Source: Hemicordylus capensis (taxonomy: Eukaryota > Chordata > Lepidosauria > Squamata > Cordylidae). From it: 64,000 nucleotides of DNA. Both the position numbers and the translations under genes were made by a program. The notes below the pieces were generated by a model. It was not told the DNA's origin. It did not search any database and saw nothing but the letters and a program-made list of their open reading frames with translations. Within the stretch, counting starts at the first letter, position 1. The number at the start of each line of letters is the position of its first letter. Positions 10,960-21,499 of this stretch are shown one piece after another. The stretch is taken from assembly GCF_027244095.1 (NCBI RefSeq), contig NC_069657.1, positions 145,138,857 to 145,202,856 of the forward strand, given 5' to 3'.

Positions 10960-11834
10960 GGTAGAGGCAGCAGGGAAGTATGCTGCTGCCCCATAGGACT
11001 TGGGAAATACCAGGTGCTGGGGGGGAGTGGAGGAAGGGGTAAGTGCATCCTCCCCCACCCTTAAAGTGCAACACACACTCACTCACACACACACACACAC
11101 ACACACACCATCAAGCCACCCAGTGTGGTTCCATGCACATCCTTAGTCCATATTTGTATTATATATAACCCTTTACAGTGATTAATTACATAACCAATAT
11201 AATATTACTTTTATTACAATTAAGTTCACAATTGACATATCACATATATCCTGTCATGCTGTGGATAATGGTTGCAAGAGGGTTTTAGGACAATTAAACC
11301 CTTTACAATGATTAAGTAAACAACTGACATATATCATAAACAGATATACTGGAGCTCAAAAAAAAAAGTTTCCTAAAACATTGGCAAAGGAAATGATTGG
11401 AGTAACTAAACCTTTAAAAGCTGGTGTTCCAGTAGCTAGAACATGTGCTTGACAAAGTACACACAGCTGGTAGAGTAATCTCTTGAAAGGCTCATCAAAC
11501 CAGTTCAGGTTCTTCTGGTCCACAGTTGCATTTAAAAGAAATGGATTATATACTTTTCAGAGACAATCATTGTCAGACTTCTTCACATCACTGTAACCAT
11601 AAGGTACTCTTTCAGCTAAAAACACCATGGCTTGGAACTCAGAAAAGGGCTTCACAATAACAGAATGAAAAGTATGTTTGACAAACCCTACCTAATCAAA
11701 GCAAACTAGTTAATGGTAAAGCAAGACCAGTTCATGGTAACATGGCATCCTTCTATTCAAGATGCAAACTGGGCACCCAATAATTGTTTCCCACCACCAC
11801 CACCCATTTTTCAGATAAGCCTATGTAAATATAA
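10960..11834. other. Mixed repeats without a gene
   Basis: The left part to about 11145 ends GGTTCCATGCACATCCTTAG, the right terminus of the hAT MITE family seen at 3415. A (CA)n tract spans about 11079-11108. From 11168 a phrase AACCCTTTACAGTGATTAA recurs at about 11298 as a direct repeat pair. The remainder to 11834 is unrecognised. Confidence 0.5.
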
Positions 11835-12345
11835 TGAGGCTCTCCACATGAGCGGTGTGGAGAGCCTTACTGGGCTCTGCAGGGAAAGTGGGCCTAGCCC
11901 ACTCTCCCTGCAGACAAGCAGTCATTCGTTGCTGGGTGGCCGGATCAACCGCCCACACGACTACCAGCTCCATCACAGAGCCGGTAGGGGCTGCAGGTGT
12001 CGGGGGCCGCGCAGCCCCTGGAAGTTCCAAGATGTCCCACACAAGTGTGCTGGGCAACCTGGGGAGACCCCCAAAACCAGAAGGATTGTTTTAGCCTCCT
12101 GGTGGGGGTCTCCTCACAAGTTGCCATGGCACAGAGCCTCACCATGGCGACTCATGATCAGGAAAATGAGGTAAGCGGAGCACTTGCTCCACTAAACCCA
12201 TGTAAGGGGAGGGCTACTTTGGTGGGCTAGCCACCAAAGAACCACCAGGCTCTCCCACAAGCCTAGTGGTTCTTACAATGGGGGAAAACAAGGCTGGGCT
12301 CCTCTAAACCGGTTTTCCCCCATCGTGAGAATAGCCTCATTATTT
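11835..12345. mobile_element. MITE family M, copy 3 (best preserved)
   Basis: Outer ends AATGAGGCT and AGCCTCATT pair with each other, and the right end reads CCATCGTGAGAATAGCC as in copy 2. Inside are several short hairpins (CTCCACATGAGC..GTGTGGAG, GGTGGGCTAGCCACC). The open frame at 11713-12174 runs through it only because the sequence is GC-rich. No transposase. Confidence 0.7.
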
Positions 12346-12382
12346 CATAATTGGGATATCTGTGAAACCAATCTAAAGTCAG

Positions 12383-12461
12383 TTGTGCCGTCAAGTTGGT
12401 GTTAACTCCTGGTGACCACAGAGCCCTGTGGTTTTCTTTGGTAGAATACAGGAGAAGTTTA
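12383..12461 (-). mobile_element. Squamate tRNA-type SINE, tail part (split by L2)
   Basis: The phrase GTTAACTCCTGGTGACCACA and CTTTGGTAGAATACAGGAG is the 3' side of a common lizard SINE whose tRNA-like side continues at 12863-13028. The two parts are separated by an L2 insert with AGTTTA at both junctions. Confidence 0.75.
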
Positions 12462-12609
12462 TTTTATTATTTTATTTATTTTATTTGTATACTGCCCTTC
12501 CAAAATGACTCATACAAATTGATTTGTATACTGCCCTTCCAAAATGGTGTTTTACAATTAAAACACACTACTAAAACAGTAAAGAGCTAAAACAATTTTT
12601 TAAATAGAG

Positions 12610-12648
<39 letters not shown>

Positions 12649-12862
12649 AATTAATAATTTAAACACATTTTAAAACAATTAAACAATTACAGTGATTAAA
12701 AACCCCAAAACTGGGTTTTGAATTTTAAAATAAACCATAATTTAAAACCCCCACAGTTTAGGAAGCTGAGAAAGCTTGGGTGAAAAGAAGGGTTTTCAGG
12801 TGTTTTTTTGAAAATTGCCAGAGATGGGGAGGATCGTATCTCAGCAGGGAGCACATTCCACC
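12462..12862 (-). mobile_element. 5'-truncated L2 LINE, 3' end
   Basis: On the minus strand it reads WNVLPAEIRSSPSLAIFKK, the L2/CR1 ORF2 C-terminal signature, then a long AT-rich 3' UTR with the motif TTTTGGAAGGGCAGTATA twice and a tail of AAATAAA units. AGTTTA is duplicated at 12456-12461 and 12863-12868. A (GA)n tract lies at about 12611-12643. Short, truncated insert typical of LINE target-primed integration. Confidence 0.82.
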
Positions 12863-13028
12863 AGTTTACCTTTGCCTCATCCTGCACAGTATGAGATGTT
12901 GCCTTTCAGCATCTTCCTATATCGCTGCTGTAGGTATTTCCCAGAGTCTGGGAAACAAACCAGCAGGGATTCGAACCAGCAACCTTCTGCTTGTTAGTCA
13001 AGCATTTCCCCACTGCGCCACTTAAAGT
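12863..13028 (-). mobile_element. Squamate tRNA-type SINE, tRNA-like part
   Basis: On the minus strand AAGTGGCGCAGTGGGGAAAT and GGTTGCTGGTTCGAATCCC are clear RNA polymerase III A and B boxes. They belong to the SINE whose tail is at 12383-12461. It is not a functional tRNA gene: there is no cloverleaf beyond the boxes. Confidence 0.8.
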
Positions 13029-13365
13029 GGTAATCTATTATCCCTTTATCAGTATTACCTGTCAGAAAGACATGTATAAGGTCATCACCTCTCTTATTTA
13101 TTATTTAAAATATTTATACCCTGAAAAATCCGAATGAGTCAGCAGATTTCTCAAGCTCTTGCTTTTTTAAAAAGCCACTACAGGGGGGTTGTGGCAACCA
13201 AGTATATCCGAAACCAGATGCCAATGTCTCAGAATAACCTTTTTCATCTGATAGGACAATGGAGTGTAGTCCATGGACCAGATCAAACAGGCCAGTTGTT
13301 TACTAAGGGACTAGTAACTAAATTAGTCCCCTTTGACTAAACTTTGACTAAAAGAATCGTAAGGC
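13029..13365. other. 3' flank of the olfactory receptor
   Basis: No gene or repeat recognised. The sequence lies downstream of the receptor stop codon and would hold its 3' UTR; no clear AATAAA on the minus strand was pinned down. Confidence 0.4.
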
Positions 13366-14322
13366 TCACATTTTTGTTTTCTCGCTTGAAATCACTTTCC
13401 TGCTCCATAGTTTTCTCATGGCATTCTTCACCTCCTCATTTCTTAGTGTGTAGATCAGAGGGTTCAGCATTGGGGTGATAACAGTATAAAACACAGCTAC
13501 TGTCTTGTCTTCTGAGAAGTTGCTGGAAGGACGTATGTATGTAAAGGTACATGGCCCAAAAAATAAAATAACAACAGTAACATGGGATGCACAGGTAGAA
13601 AGAGCTTTGCGGCGCCCTTCAGAAGACTGGGATCTCAAGGACACCAAAATGATAATGTATGACACAACCAAGATAAGGAAGCAGCTCAAAGCAATCATCC
13701 CACTGTTGGCAACCACTATGATCCCAACTATGTAGGTGTCTGTGCATGCCAGCTTCAGTAAAGGGTGGACATCACAGAAATAATGATCAATTTCATTGGG
13801 CCCACAAAAAGGAAGCTGTGTGGTGATAAGGGTCTGAAGCAGTGAATGCATAAGTCCTCCAACCCATGAAGCTGCCACCATGTTGCCACAAACCCGCTTA
13901 GTCATGATGGTGGTATAGTGGAGTGGTTTACAAATTGCAATGTACCGGTCATATGCCATCACTGTAAGGATGAAGATCTCTGTGCAACCAAAGAAATGGA
14001 CCCCGAAAAGCTGTGCTATGCAACCAATGAAAGAAATGGTTTTCTTATCAACAAGGAAGTCCGTAATCATTTTGGGAGCCGTCACAGAAGAGTAGCAGAT
14101 ATCTACGAAGGATAAGTAGCTGAGGAAAAAATACATGGGCGAGTTCAAGCGGGAGCTGAAGATTATAGTAACAACTATGAGAAGGTTGCCCAGGACTATG
14201 ACTAAATAGAAGAACAGAAACAGCACAAAACATAATTTCTGCATCTCTTTGTTCTGGGTGAGGCCCAAGAGGACAAATTCAGTCACATTGTTTATGTTCT
14301 TCATCATGGGTATGTAACCCAT
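13366..14322 (-). CDS. Olfactory receptor, class II, OR4-like, intact
   Basis: A single uninterrupted 318-residue seven-helix receptor that would bind odorants at the cilia of olfactory neurons and signal through the olfactory G protein. Visible features in order: N-glycosylation site NVT near residue 12, GNLLIV in TM1, [18 protein letters not shown] in TM2, [15 protein letters not shown] at the end of TM3, paired extracellular cysteines in loop 2 ([15 protein letters not shown] and LACTD), KALSTCASH before TM6, and [12 protein letters not shown] in TM7. Length is normal. Three methionines lie near the start; the ones at 14307 or 14304 ([16 protein letters not shown]) fit the family better than the first. 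The phrases [13 protein letters not shown] and APKMITDF point to family 4; the exact member is not assigned. All key motifs are kept, so it looks functional. Confidence 0.96.
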   Translation of the reverse strand: MGYIPMMKNINNVTEFVLLGLTQNKEMQKLCFVLFLFFYLVIVLGNLLIVVTIIFSSRLNSPMYFFLSYLSFVDICYSSVTAPKMITDFLVDKKTISFIGCIAQLFGVHFFGCTEIFILTVMAYDRYIAICKPLHYTTIMTKRVCGNMVAASWVGGLMHSLLQTLITTQLPFCGPNEIDHYFCDVHPLLKLACTDTYIVGIIVVANSGMIALSCFLILVVSYIIILVSLRSQSSEGRRKALSTCASHVTVVILFFGPCTFTYIRPSSNFSEDKTVAVFYTVITPMLNPLIYTLRNEEVKNAMRKLWSRKVISSEKTKM

Positions 14323-14332
14323 GTCTAGATCA

Positions 14333-14350
14333 CCTGCAAGGAGAAGTAAT
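14333..14350 (-). promoter_or_regulatory. Likely splice acceptor in the OR 5' UTR
   Basis: On the minus strand TTACTTCTCCTTGCAG is followed by GTGATCTAGAC and then the first ATG. A pyrimidine tract ending in CAG just before the start codon fits the usual vertebrate olfactory receptor layout, where one or more non-coding 5' exons join to a single coding exon. The upstream exon is not identified. Confidence 0.55.
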
Positions 14351-14639
14351 GAGTGTGTTTAATAACTGGCATGTATTATTGGTAATTAAAGTCTGGACTA
14401 TGCATGCGAGAAAATCAGGTGGTAGAAACCTGTCCTGAACTGATAAAATTACATAAACCACTTCAGATTGCAGGCCAGTATCATATTTTTTTATTCTTCC
14501 TCTAGAGAAAACAAAGCCTGCACGTTTTTGTTTTTTAAAGCAACCCTCACATACCAGAGAGAAAAGTTCTATCCCAGCCTCTCCCTGCTATTTTAGATTT
14601 CAACTTGATGAGACCTTTGTGTATAGAGGAGCATATCTA

Positions 14640-15210
14640 AAAACTGATCTCCCATTTGTATTCTGTAGTAAAGTGCACCCCTCCAACTCAGGACTTCATT
14701 ATCTGATTCTGCTGCATGTAAATTCAGGACTTCGTGAATTCCAGAGTAATCTGGAATAGACTACATATTGCAGTTTTTTAAAAAATATAAGATATACGAT
14801 CTTGATAGTTCAATTAAATTCAATGTAATATATTAAAATATAATTTATTCCACCTTGAACACAAAATGCAGATTCTACAAATATTCATTACTACCCAATC
14901 TTGTAAGAGACCAATTCAATCACCCAATTACAAGTCAGAAGCCCAAATCAAGATAGGTAAATGTGAAGATCATTTTAGCTAGGTCTTGAATCATAAGACC
15001 AATGAGTCATACAAAAGGATGGGAGTGAGTACAAAAGTGCTTATTGTTGGGGGGGCAGGGGAACAAGTACAATTCCAAAAATTATTGCCCCATTAGCCTT
15101 CTTGATGTTGCCTCTGAATAGTACACAAGCTATTTATTGAACAAATTAGAATTTAACTGAATAACAACCTGGAATCTGGAAGGAAAAGAATACAGTTGAT
15201 CAAAGCTTTG
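14640..15210. repeat. Duplicated block 2a (OR upstream flank)
   Basis: This block starts about 320 bp upstream of the receptor and matches 3709-4870: GATTCTGCTGCATG, TAGACTACATATTGC, AAGCCCAAATCA, TAGGTCTTGAATCATA, TTATTGAACAAATTAGAA and TGAATAACA all recur in order. It is shorter than its partner. It is the evidence that the receptor region was once tandemly duplicated. Confidence 0.7.
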
Positions 15211-17004
15211 TTCAAAGGTATATTATTAAAAAGAATCCCCACAGCATGTGCTTGGGCAGAAATGGGGTTTATTACTGTTGAAATGAAGGTTGCTATGACA
15301 AGCATTATAAATTTCTAAGGTTATTCAAGAGATTTCCTAAGTGTTTCTCAGAATAGAAGAATTAATGATCTAAGAAGCCACCTAACCCAGCAAGAAAGTA
15401 AAATATACGAACTTGACACAGAACTTCAAAATTAAAGATCTTAGACAAAATTAAAGATGATAATACAGAAAAATACAAATTTAAAAATCCTGTAGCCTTA
15501 TACTTTTGTCTGTGTAATAAGCACTGGCTGACATGTCTGTGGATTGGACAGTATATTAAATCTTTTAATTAATTAATAAAAACAAATGAATAAATGTCCT
15601 TGAGCATAACGCAGGTAATGCTGACCACTCACATTACTGTGAGGCTCTAAATCACCCAGAGCCTTTACAGACAGGGCTTCTTGCTCTCGGACTATCCGGC
15701 CAGCAAAACCACTTCAAATTAGACATGCATCATTAGGGAGGCAGCCCCTCCCCTCTCTGCTCCAAGTTTTCTTTTGTGTAAGTTCAAACTCAGCTTGTTT
15801 GTTTGTGTGTGTTTGTTTTACTTGCAACCAGTGGTCATCCCTACCTTTTTTCCAAAAGGTTTAGTACTGTAATTAAAACATCTTCTGTGATCTGGCTCTG
15901 TTGAAGTACACACACACACTTCTGCTTAATTAGCCATCAGCCTTGGCTTTCTATCCCCCCCACACACAACACCAACACACACACACAAGTCCCCAGCATG
16001 TGTCAGCCTTCCTGCAGCATCACCTTTGCTTTGGCAGCAGCCCCCTTCTAGCTGTATTCTCCTCAAACTCTCACTTTGCATCCCATATTGTCTCCTTGCA
16101 TTTCTTTTGGCAGAGTTTATGTTCCTTTCTATTCTCTTCATTGGGGCAGGACCTCCATTTTCTGAAGGAAGTCTTCCTCCCTTTTATAATGTGCAGTCTC
16201 ACTGAGGAAATTCTGTGACAGCAACGAAATGCTTCTTTTCTGCAAGGAAAGCCCTCTGCAGACTGCAAATTCTCTCTCCTTCCCGGATCTCCCCCCTCCA
16301 AAAACTTTCAAAGAGCAGAAAAGAGAGAAATCCACTTTTTGCCTCTGGACAGCTTTCAACAGTATTTGGATTTCATAGACTGACTTGCTCTTATGTCAAT
16401 GTGAAGACTTACGTCAGCACTTGCTTCAATTTATCTCCAAAAACTCCAAGGTAAAACAGGATTTTAAAAACTCTCACATAAATAGAGATGAAGTGAAATC
16501 TGGAAGAAAAAGCCCAATTTGTGTGTGGGGTGCTTCCAAAGACATCGAACTGACCTCAGTGGGAATCCGGCTTCAGTGAGAAGAAACACCCTTCCTTCCG
16601 GAGGAGATTCGGGGTAAAGCCCCTGTGTGAAAAAGCTCCTGGTGACACTGTTGTGCAAGAGAGCAGTACCGGTCTCTTGTACCAGGCACAATCACATGTC
16701 ACACGCTGCTTCCTTTGGGGATAACGGAAGTAGCATGCAATGTGAAATCGTGCAAAAGACAGCAGGACTGGGACTGCCCTCTTGCAAAGCAATATTGCTT
16801 GGTGATTTAGAGCCCTGCAGTGGTACAAGCAGACCTGCACCATCTGTATTATGACATGTGAGCCATAGCATGGAAAGTTTGTATCATCATCTATCACTAC
16901 CCAATCTATGATGGAATGAGATGTCAGGGAGGGAGGGTATACATGTGTTTATGAATATGTATGTATGTATGTATGTATGTTTATGTTGAAAGTGATACAA
17001 TCCT
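15211..17004. other. Non-coding stretch upstream of the receptor
   Basis: It holds a candidate terminal-inverted-repeat element (15651-16815), a (CA)n-rich patch at about 15908-15990 and a (TATG)n tract at about 16957-16980. The many short open frames at 15926-16897 have no family likeness. Confidence 0.45.
15651..16815. mobile_element. Candidate DNA transposon relic with short TIRs
   Basis: GGCTCTAAATCACC near 15654 is answered by GGTGATTTAGAGCC near 16802, about 1.15 kb apart, in a place where the duplicate region on the left has no equivalent sequence. An inner pair AGCCTTTACAGACAGGGC and GGGTAAAGCCCCTGTGTG may be subterminal repeats. No transposase motif was recognised. Confidence 0.4.
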
Positions 17005-17917
17005 TTTTTCCCTTTGCATATTTGAAGATATGATCCAGCCAAATGTATGCACTTTTAAGATTCATTGATTAAAATAACTGCTTAGGAACATATCCATTTT
17101 TTTTAAGATAAGAATATATAGACATAATATAAAAAGAAGAAGAAAATGCCCATTCTGGAACCACACACCTGATTTGTATTTGCAGTTTTTGATAGCCTCA
17201 CGTGACTTTTCAAGGTTGCCGCTGCTGTTTCTCGCTGCTCCTGATGTAATGTGTTGAAAGCAAAAAGCATATGAAGCATTAAACACAGCCGTTTGTTTTT
17301 CAGGTGTTGAAGATTTAACTGATTTAAAATGTCCTATCTACAGATTTTACCTACATTCAAAAGAGTTCTCTGAAGTCATCAATAAGGGATGGCCAAATGC
17401 CTTCCTTATGAATACAGTAGCTAACAAACTATACCAAATGCAGAATGGCTGAGCCTCTTAGACTTTTAAGAGTTTGTGTGTGCATCTAAGAAAAACCCAA
17501 TTCTTCCTGACTTCTCTTTTGGAAGATGTTCATTAGCCTTCCCTCCTTCCTAAATAAAAGGTACCAGCTGACAAGATCTATGGGGTGGTGAGCCAGTGGC
17601 ATGGGGAAATGTAACTATCTTACTTGCCAAGTTGCAGCAGAAATACTCCATCAGATGTTAAAAATAAACCATAAACCTGCATAATAAGATCCCAGGAGCC
17701 CGAAGAAGAAGAACAAAAAGAGGGACAGTAGCCAAAGAGACAGCTAAACTTTCAATTACTTCAGAAAGGTATTTGTAGCAGGCTTTGTTGGTCTCTTTAA
17801 TTTATTCCAACCAGCATTCCTAGCTTTTTGCAAAGTTGTTTCCACACAATTCTACCATCCACAACAAAAATATTTTGGATGTTGTAGATTTAGTGGCCCC
17901 ACATGGTTGATAGGTCC
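17005..17917. repeat. Duplicated block 2b (matches 6610-7845)
   Basis: Phrases CCCATTCTGGAACCACACA, TGATGTAATGTGTTGAAAGC, GAAGATGTTCATTAGCCTTC, AATAAGATCCCAGGAGC and GGACAGTAGCCAAAGAGACA match block 1b in order. It ends at the same SINE. It may contain distal 5' elements of the olfactory receptor transcription unit. Confidence 0.8.
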
Positions 17918-18090
17918 ATGCCTCAGTAGCAGAGCATCTGTTCTGTGTGCAGAAGGCCCCACATTTACTCCTTGGAATGTCTAGATAGGCCTGGGAAAGA
18001 CTCCTGTCTGAAATCCTGGGGCTCTGCTGCCAGTCAGTGTCGAAAGCAAGATTGGGCCCTATGGTCTGACTCAGAAAACAACAGCTCCGT
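17918..18090 (+). mobile_element. tRNA-derived SINE
   Basis: ATGCCTCAGTAGCAGAGCAT (A box) and a decayed B box are followed by the family body: CTCCTGTCTGAAATCCTGG, GCTGCCAGTCAGTGTC and GGTCTGACTCAG. The same body appears at 40635-40745 and 60397-60580. Confidence 0.75.
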
Positions 18091-18836
18091 ATGCTCATCA
18101 GTTGCAAGTCACATGAGTTGTATTCAGACATTAAGGTCTTTCACACCACCAGCCTGATGGTGGTAGGATAGAGCTACCCCAGGTAGGGCTCCCTGTGAGC
18201 AGCTGCAGAATTGCTCCTGATCCCGTCACTTCTACTCCAGGTAGCCCTATTTTGAAACCTGGATTAGAAGTGAGGTAGGAGGATGAGCACATGCCTCCTA
18301 CCTCATTCCCCATTCCCCATGTGGGTGCTTGGGCTCTCAGCAGCTGCTTCTGAGCTCCTGGCCGCCATCTTACCCATAGAGGCCAAGGGAAGAAGAGTCT
18401 GGGCAGCAGGCAGATTTCCCAATGCATCGTGCTGCTCGTGCGGTACATTGTGAGCCCTCTGGTGGTCCAGCTTCCTTCCCCCCACCTCCTGCTCCTCTGG
18501 GCGCACAGACAACGGAGCCCTGTTTGGGCTTGGATTGTGTGGGGGAAGGCAGGTAGGCTCCTGCCATCCCTCCAGCCCTCCTTAGCCCCAGCCACTTTGG
18601 TTCAGTGAATGTCTTGATTATGTCATACGACATCTCTAAACTCATACATGTCTTTGCATAGAACTGTACCTGTGTTCATTTTAAAAGTGGACTTGGATAC
18701 ATGCCTTTTAAATGCATGGTACATATAGAAAGTGTACTGCTGTACCTGCATTTAACATAACATGTGAATAATTGTACCTCTGTATAGATCTATACCTGTG
18801 TACACTGTCCATGAGTTGTACAAGTGTTGAACATAT
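18091..18836. other. Unrecognised, GC-rich then AT-rich
   Basis: The left part is GC-rich with several overlapping shadow frames. The right part (about 18640-18830) repeats the phrase TGTACCTGTGT/CTGTACCTG several times and may be a decayed repeat. No gene seen. Confidence 0.4.
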
Positions 18837-19117
18837 TGAGGTCATTCACACAATTGAAAACCGTGTCCTACCCAGGTTTGGGAGCTTTGTGTGCTTCCAA
18901 TTTTTGGTTGCGTGGGTGCAAACAACAAGGTAGGAGGAGAGAGAAGTGACTGTATGGAATCAAGGTGGGAGGAACTACTTTTCTTCCTGCCTTGATTTCA
19001 CACAATCACTTCTCCCTCCTCCTATCTAGTTGTTTGCACCCACACAGCCATAATTGGGAGCACACACAGCTCCCAAACCTGGGTAGGACACGGTTTTCAA
19101 TTGTGTGAATGACCTCA
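18837..19117. mobile_element. Near-perfect palindromic MITE
   Basis: The first 50 bp (TGAGGTCATTCACACAATTG, then AAAACCGTGTCCTACCCAGG) are answered exactly by the complement at the right end, and the inner arms GTTGTTTGCACCCAC/GGGTGCAAACAAC pair as well. The whole 281-bp unit folds as one hairpin. Superfamily not determined because flanking duplications are unclear. Confidence 0.8.
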
Positions 19118-19413
19118 GTGTGTGATTGGGGCTATGGAGTCTGTGCTGACCCCCACATGAACCATTCTTAATCTAAGCAGCAGCCCAGAAAACTGGTGGA
19201 GCTTCTAAGGATGTGCTTGTACAGGTGATAGGTTGCCTCTAAAACTTTTACAAAACGTTGTTCTTTTTCTCTAGTATGATATCTTACACTCCTCATTTAG
19301 CACCAGATTGCCTAATCAGCAGTGTAAGAGGCTGCCCTCTATAAAAGCTGATCATCTGGATTGTGCGGGAAACCCACAATTCAGTTGCTATTGCTCTGTT
19401 TAGTGTGTTGGGC

Positions 19414-19864
19414 TGTCAAGGTCTGGCCCACGGCCAGGGAAGTTCATGGCTTGGCTGGACGCTGTCGACTGAATGACGTGCGTTGAATCTCAGCAATGAG
19501 TAGGAGTCTGGTGCTGAAATTTATGGAGCAAGCTGAGAGCTCCCAGCTGGTAGGAATTTACGGCTTGTCAGCCCTCAGCGATAGGCGTTTGCTCCTCCTA
19601 ACAGCTTCTAATTGCGTCCTGCGTTTAGAACACCTGCATTGTTGTGGTGTCAACGGTGTTTCAATGCCTAGTTCTCCCTCCGATTGGTCTCTCACACTTT
19701 CTGCTGACTCAGGCTGCTGTGCCTGTTCTAAACCATCAGCTGGATTTATCACAGCTGTCTCAGGAACGCTGACAGCCGGGCTCTGCCCCTCAGATACTCC
19801 TGACTCGGCCGGAAAGCTGCCAGCCTCCCCTTCCTCCTCGCTGTCGGAGCTCAAGGGCATGACA
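19414..19864 (-). mobile_element. Solo LTR, family shared with 44477-44904
   Basis: On the minus strand it begins TGTCATGCCC and ends CCTTGACA, with TGTCA/TGACA as terminal inverted repeat. It matches the LTR at 44477-44904 over its whole length. An acidic then basic short reading frame starts at the very first ATG of the LTR in both copies. No internal region is attached. An old retroelement fossil; family likely Ty3-like or ERV, not decided. Confidence 0.75.
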
Positions 19865-19920
19865 CTGGCTAGAATATGGTAGTGGCATTCCAGTAGTTCC
19901 AGAAGAAAAGACACATCTAC

Positions 19921-20095
19921 ATTTTTTATTTTATTTATTTAGCATATTTGTATACCGCCCAAACTGCAAGTCTCTGGGCAGTTTACAACAAAACAATAAA
20001 AAATCAAATAAAAAGTTTAAAACTTTACAACAATTTAAAATTTAAAATGTTAAAACTATTTAAAAACATACAACTATTAAAACAGTGAGGCTATT
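19921..20095 (-). mobile_element. L2-type LINE 3' tail
   Basis: TTTATTTAGCATATTTGTAT then ACCGCCCAAACTGCAAGTCT is the complement of the common L2-type 3' end (motif GTATACAAATATGC with an AAATAAA tail). Only the 3' UTR is present. Confidence 0.55.
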
Positions 20096-20239
20096 CCCAG
20101 AAACTTATCGGCAACCAGTGTAGAACAGTGTAGGCATGTGCAGGCGCAGCAGATACTTCTGGGTGTATCCGGACAACGGGGGCAATGGGGTGGCAGGGAG
20201 GTACTCTGCCACCCTGATTAACTTCAGGATAAAGGATCG

Positions 20240-20400
20240 CCGGCGGGGGAAGAGTGGAGGGAGGGGTAATTTAATTGTTAATTAAAAGATTGTTAATTGT
20301 TTTGTTAATTGTTAACTGGTTAATTGTTTTGTTTTAATGTAAACTGCCCTGAGACATTTTTGGAAGGGCGATATAGAAATTAAATGAATGAATGAATACA
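20240..20400 (+). mobile_element. L2-type LINE 3' tail
   Basis: AACTGCCCTGAGACATTTTT followed by GGAAGGGCGATATAGAAATT and a tail of GAAT units is the plus-strand 3' end of an L2/CR1-like LINE. Preceded by TTAATTGTT repeats. Confidence 0.6.
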
Positions 20401-21499
20401 TTCCTCCCTGTCACTGTAGAAATTTATGTTGAAATAGAAATTTCAACATGCCTGTCAGAACTCACACATACACTGCCCCTCTCCCCACCCCGCTCTGTTC
20501 TTCTGCCTTCCCCTGCCTTCTCCCCATCCCCGTCTCTTATCTTGATCTGAGAACAGCCGCAAGATATCCTCTTCTGCCGGCTGGAGTCGGCAGCCTAGCC
20601 ACTTGGCTTCTGTTTTAAGGTGCTTAGGACCACAGCTGGTGAAGTGGATTGTGGAAATCATTTAATGGATGCAGCCATTAGGTTAAACATTTAGTTTGAT
20701 CTTCCCTTTTAATTTTTATTTTAGAAAAGAGGGTTATCAGGACCACTTATGAAGCAGTGCAGTGGACCCTCCCCCCCCGTGCTGTGCTCAATCCCACTTC
20801 CAGATGCTTCTATTTGCCCCAACAGGGTAACTGCTCTTGGCATCCTTGGTCACAGGTGTGCTAAAATCATGGATCTCTCCATTGGTTTCTATGGGCATCT
20901 CTCACTTTCATTTCCCACCCAGGGGGGAAGTGAAAATATGGCTTCCAATATTAATCAAGATTGGATCCCAAAGCAGTTTCCAACCACAACTCGTAAAAAA
21001 GCTACATGTGTTTTAGGGGCCATGTGCAGCTGTGTATGATCATTTCTTCTGGTCCCTGGCAGTTGATGTCATAGTTCAGCTTTCAGATTCTTCCCTCCAG
21101 AGGTTGAGGACAGAATGAGCTGCAAATTGACTCAGGCTGACTGAACACCCCCTCTGCTGATCTGCAGAGTCTTAGTTATTACAGAAACTAATACTAAGTA
21201 TAAATTAATACAGTGCCTTTCCTAAGTGTTCCTCATACCCTTATATATTACTTGCATTATTTCCATAATTATTGCCACAAGGATTTTAAATACATTAGAA
21301 AAGTATGGATTAAAAACCTCATGGTAGAAATCTTCATCACAAATACGTATATGAATAGCACACACCCCTTCAATAATTTTTCTTCATTTAAAAAGGTGTT
21401 GGGGTCACACAGTAATAAAACATTAAAAATGGTGAGTATTTTAACAAGTTTGAGCCCCTCCCTCCTGAACACACTTTTTTTGGTCATAAACCAAATGAA
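20401..21499. other. Unrecognised non-coding stretch
   Basis: No family likeness on either strand. A small palindrome (GTTGAAATAGAAATTTCAAC) lies at about 20429-20448. Open frames at 20455-20661, 20749-21039 and 21213-21556 have no domain likeness. Confidence 0.4.

Noticed and set aside
12863-13028. A tRNA gene (strong A and B boxes, GGTTCGAATCCC)
   Set aside because: The boxes belong to a SINE whose body continues on the other side of the L2 insert; no cloverleaf stem set is present.
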